From NCBI RefSeq assembly GCF_000936425.1, contig NZ_AVFK01000008.1:124001-188000 (forward strand): a stretch of DNA of 64,000 nucleotides, read 5' to 3'. The first letter of the stretch is position 1. Every line of letters begins with the position of its first letter. Shown piece by piece: positions 62,789-64,000 of this stretch. The position numbers and the translations under genes were made by a program. The notes beneath the pieces were generated by a model. It had not been told where the DNA came from, ran no database searches, and saw only the letters and a list, made by a program, of their open reading frames with translations. The DNA is from Skermanella aerolata KACC 11604 (GTDB taxonomy: Bacteria; Pseudomonadota; Alphaproteobacteria; Azospirillales; Azospirillaceae).

Positions 62789-63244
62789 ATGCATCTGACC
62801 ACCTATACGGACTACTCGCTGCGGGTGCTGATCTATCTCGGGGTCAGGAGCGATGAGCTGGTCACTATCAGGCAGATTTCCGATCATTACGGCATCTCGA
62901 ACAACCATCTCCTGAAGGTCGTTCACCAGCTTGGGCTTCAGGGATTTATCGAAACCGTCCGGGGACGGAATGGTGGGCTTCGCCTAGCGCGTCCAGCCTC
63001 TCAGATCGTGATCGGCGATGTCGTACGGAAAATGGAGCAGGACATGGCCCTGGTCCACTGTTTCGCTTCCAATGGGGCTGCCGAACGCGGAACCGATTGC
63101 AAGATCGTAAGCGCCTGCGTACTGAAAGGTGTGTTGAACAAGGCTTTGCTGGCATTCCTGGAGGTGCTGGACCAGCATACGCTGGCGGAACTGGTGGTGC
63201 CCAAGGCCAAGCTGGCCGAGCTTCTGATGGCTGAACCCGAGTGA
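62789..63244 (+). CDS. Rrf2-family regulator, NsrR-like
   Basis: The 151-residue winged-helix regulator has the NsrR/IscR N-terminus MHLTTYTDYSLRVLIYLGVR and recognition helix YGISNNHLLKVVHQLGLQGFIETVRGRNGGLRLA. Three cysteines, C91, C104 and C110 (DCKIVSACVLKGVLNKAL), fit an iron-sulfur cluster site. The C-terminal part resembles nitric-oxide-sensing NsrR, but the first cysteine spacer is 12 residues rather than the four of E. coli NsrR. It sits 111 bases after a hemerythrin gene, a classic nitric-oxide-response partner. Confidence 0.88.
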   Translation: MHLTTYTDYSLRVLIYLGVRSDELVTIRQISDHYGISNNHLLKVVHQLGLQGFIETVRGRNGGLRLARPASQIVIGDVVRKMEQDMALVHCFASNGAAERGTDCKIVSACVLKGVLNKALLAFLEVLDQHTLAELVVPKAKLAELLMAEPE

Positions 63245-63433
63245 GCTCCATAGTGACTTATAGTCGCGGACCGACAAAGACCAAAGAATTTTCTTGAAGA
63301 TAATGTTTCCGCATCGTTAGTTCTAGGAAGACGAGGCTATTGGAAAGCCTTGGCTGTGCGTGAGAAATCATAGGATTCGTTCGAATGAATATTCGAGTAA
63401 TCCGCTATGCCAAGCGCTTCAGGAACTACGATA

Positions 63434-64000
63434 ATGAATTTCATGTTGAGAATCGGACTGCTGGCTGGCGTTGTTCTAGCCAGCGTAGCCTGTCAGTCTA
63501 CTGAGGAAGCTTATTTCTCCGGGCGGGACGGACCTGTGGATTGTGCGAACTTCCGCATACAAAGTTCTCGTAGCGATCTGAAGCCAGCTGGCGAAAAAAG
63601 TTGCTGGATGTCGACGACCAACACTGTCGAGCATGTCGCGACCGGATATGGACGGGCATTCGAGAGTAGCAGCAATCGCATGGCCACCATGCTCTATCTT
63701 GCCGGCGCCAAGACGATGATGGGCCATAGAGAGCCTCAATCTCTACTTGGCGACTTCGATATGATCAAGAATGAAGCTGAAGCATGGGAGACGTTGCCAA
63801 GCGTCAGGGTGAACGATAAGACGTACAAGCTGATGAGGTTTTCGTTAGAAAAACGAAAATTTTCCTGTATCGGGTTCGTCAATTATGGTGACTCGATTGC
63901 CCACGGATACAGAAGCATCAATTTTGGGTTTTCCTGCATGCCCTCTCAGACTGGGATCATGCCTGAAGCTGCAATCCTGAAGGACTTGGAAGCGCTGCAC
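63434..64000 (+). CDS. Putative lipoprotein, cut by the window end
   Basis: The frame from ATG 63434 stays open through the last base, 189 codons. The N-terminus MNFMLRIGLLAGVVLASVAC carries a lipobox (SVAC), predicting lipidation at Cys20. The mature part has further cysteines (VDCANFRI, KSCWMST, KFSCIGF, FSCMPSQ), which could form disulfides in the periplasm. Codon use is less GC-rich than in the neighbours, which may point to transfer or to weak selection. I do not recognise the family. The C-terminus is outside the window. Confidence 0.65.
   Translation, partial: MNFMLRIGLLAGVVLASVACQSTEEAYFSGRDGPVDCANFRIQSSRSDLKPAGEKSCWMSTTNTVEHVATGYGRAFESSSNRMATMLYLAGAKTMMGHREPQSLLGDFDMIKNEAEAWETLPSVRVNDKTYKLMRFSLEKRKFSCIGFVNYGDSIAHGYRSINFGFSCMPSQTGIMPEAAILKDLEALH

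Overview
The window reads as a stretch of ordinary chromosome from a GC-rich alphaproteobacterium, most likely a Rhodospirillales/Azospirillaceae-type organism (Azospirillum or Skermanella-like). This is an inference from gene content: a FixG/CcoG protein, a phasin with PhaR-like operators, the DUF2849-CysI-DUF934 sulfite reduction operon, an SqrR/BigR-like regulator, an IalB-family protein, ClpS-ClpA and a probable EcfG-type promoter. I see no transposase, integrase, phage gene, CRISPR array, rRNA or tRNA.

Layout. 1-2.5 kb: the tail of an unknown gene, two REP-like inverted repeat pairs and recG (minus strand). 2.5-7.4 kb: a two-gene RND efflux operon with conspicuous operator-like repeats and no local regulator, then a small monooxygenase-fold protein. 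7.4-13.8 kb: a redox/sulfur block. An AhpD-like protein, a Crp/Fnr regulator, a DUF2892 membrane protein and CcoG run leftward. Two YeeE/YedE transporters and an ArsR-family repressor with the two-cysteine spacing of BigR/SqrR run rightward. A BetT-like BCCT transporter follows, overlapping the ArsR gene tail to tail. 13.9-17.5 kb: an oligopeptide-type ABC importer without ATPases. 17.6-23.6 kb: an IalB protein, a TPP enzyme, an SDR and the sulfite reductase operon. 23.7-28.4 kb: pseudouridine catabolism (psuK-psuG) and the ligase-associated exonuclease plus ATP-dependent DNA ligase.

28.5-36.9 kb: a YciF-type stress protein, a transglutaminase-fold protein, a FAD disulfide-type reductase, a CNNM/CorC protein, a molybdopterin oxidoreductase, and a VWA plus membrane J-domain pair. 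37-40.7 kb: galU-ugd-pgm/pmm, which together supply UDP-glucose, UDP-glucuronate and hexose-1-phosphates for polysaccharide. 40.7-48 kb: an isochorismatase-fold hydrolase, a D,D-carboxypeptidase with a SPOR domain, a lipoprotein, an Anbu-type protease, a phasin and clpS-clpA. 48-54.4 kb: a CaiB-type CoA transferase, a COG3146 protein, RidA, a methyl-accepting chemotaxis protein, and an unknown protein behind two Fur-box-like sites. 54.4-55.4 kb appears non-coding. 55.4-61.3 kb: the PrkA-YeaH-SpoVR module with an alpha/beta hydrolase. 61.3-64 kb: DUF2934, a 33-residue membrane protein, hemerythrin, an NsrR-like Rrf2 regulator and a lipoprotein cut by the window end.

The most promising leads are the divergent sulfur/redox locus with its thiol-switch ArsR protein, the unknown protein behind paired Fur-like boxes, the NsrR-like regulator with unusual cysteine spacing beside a hemerythrin, and the VWA/J-protein pair. 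None is proven to be a new system from sequence alone.
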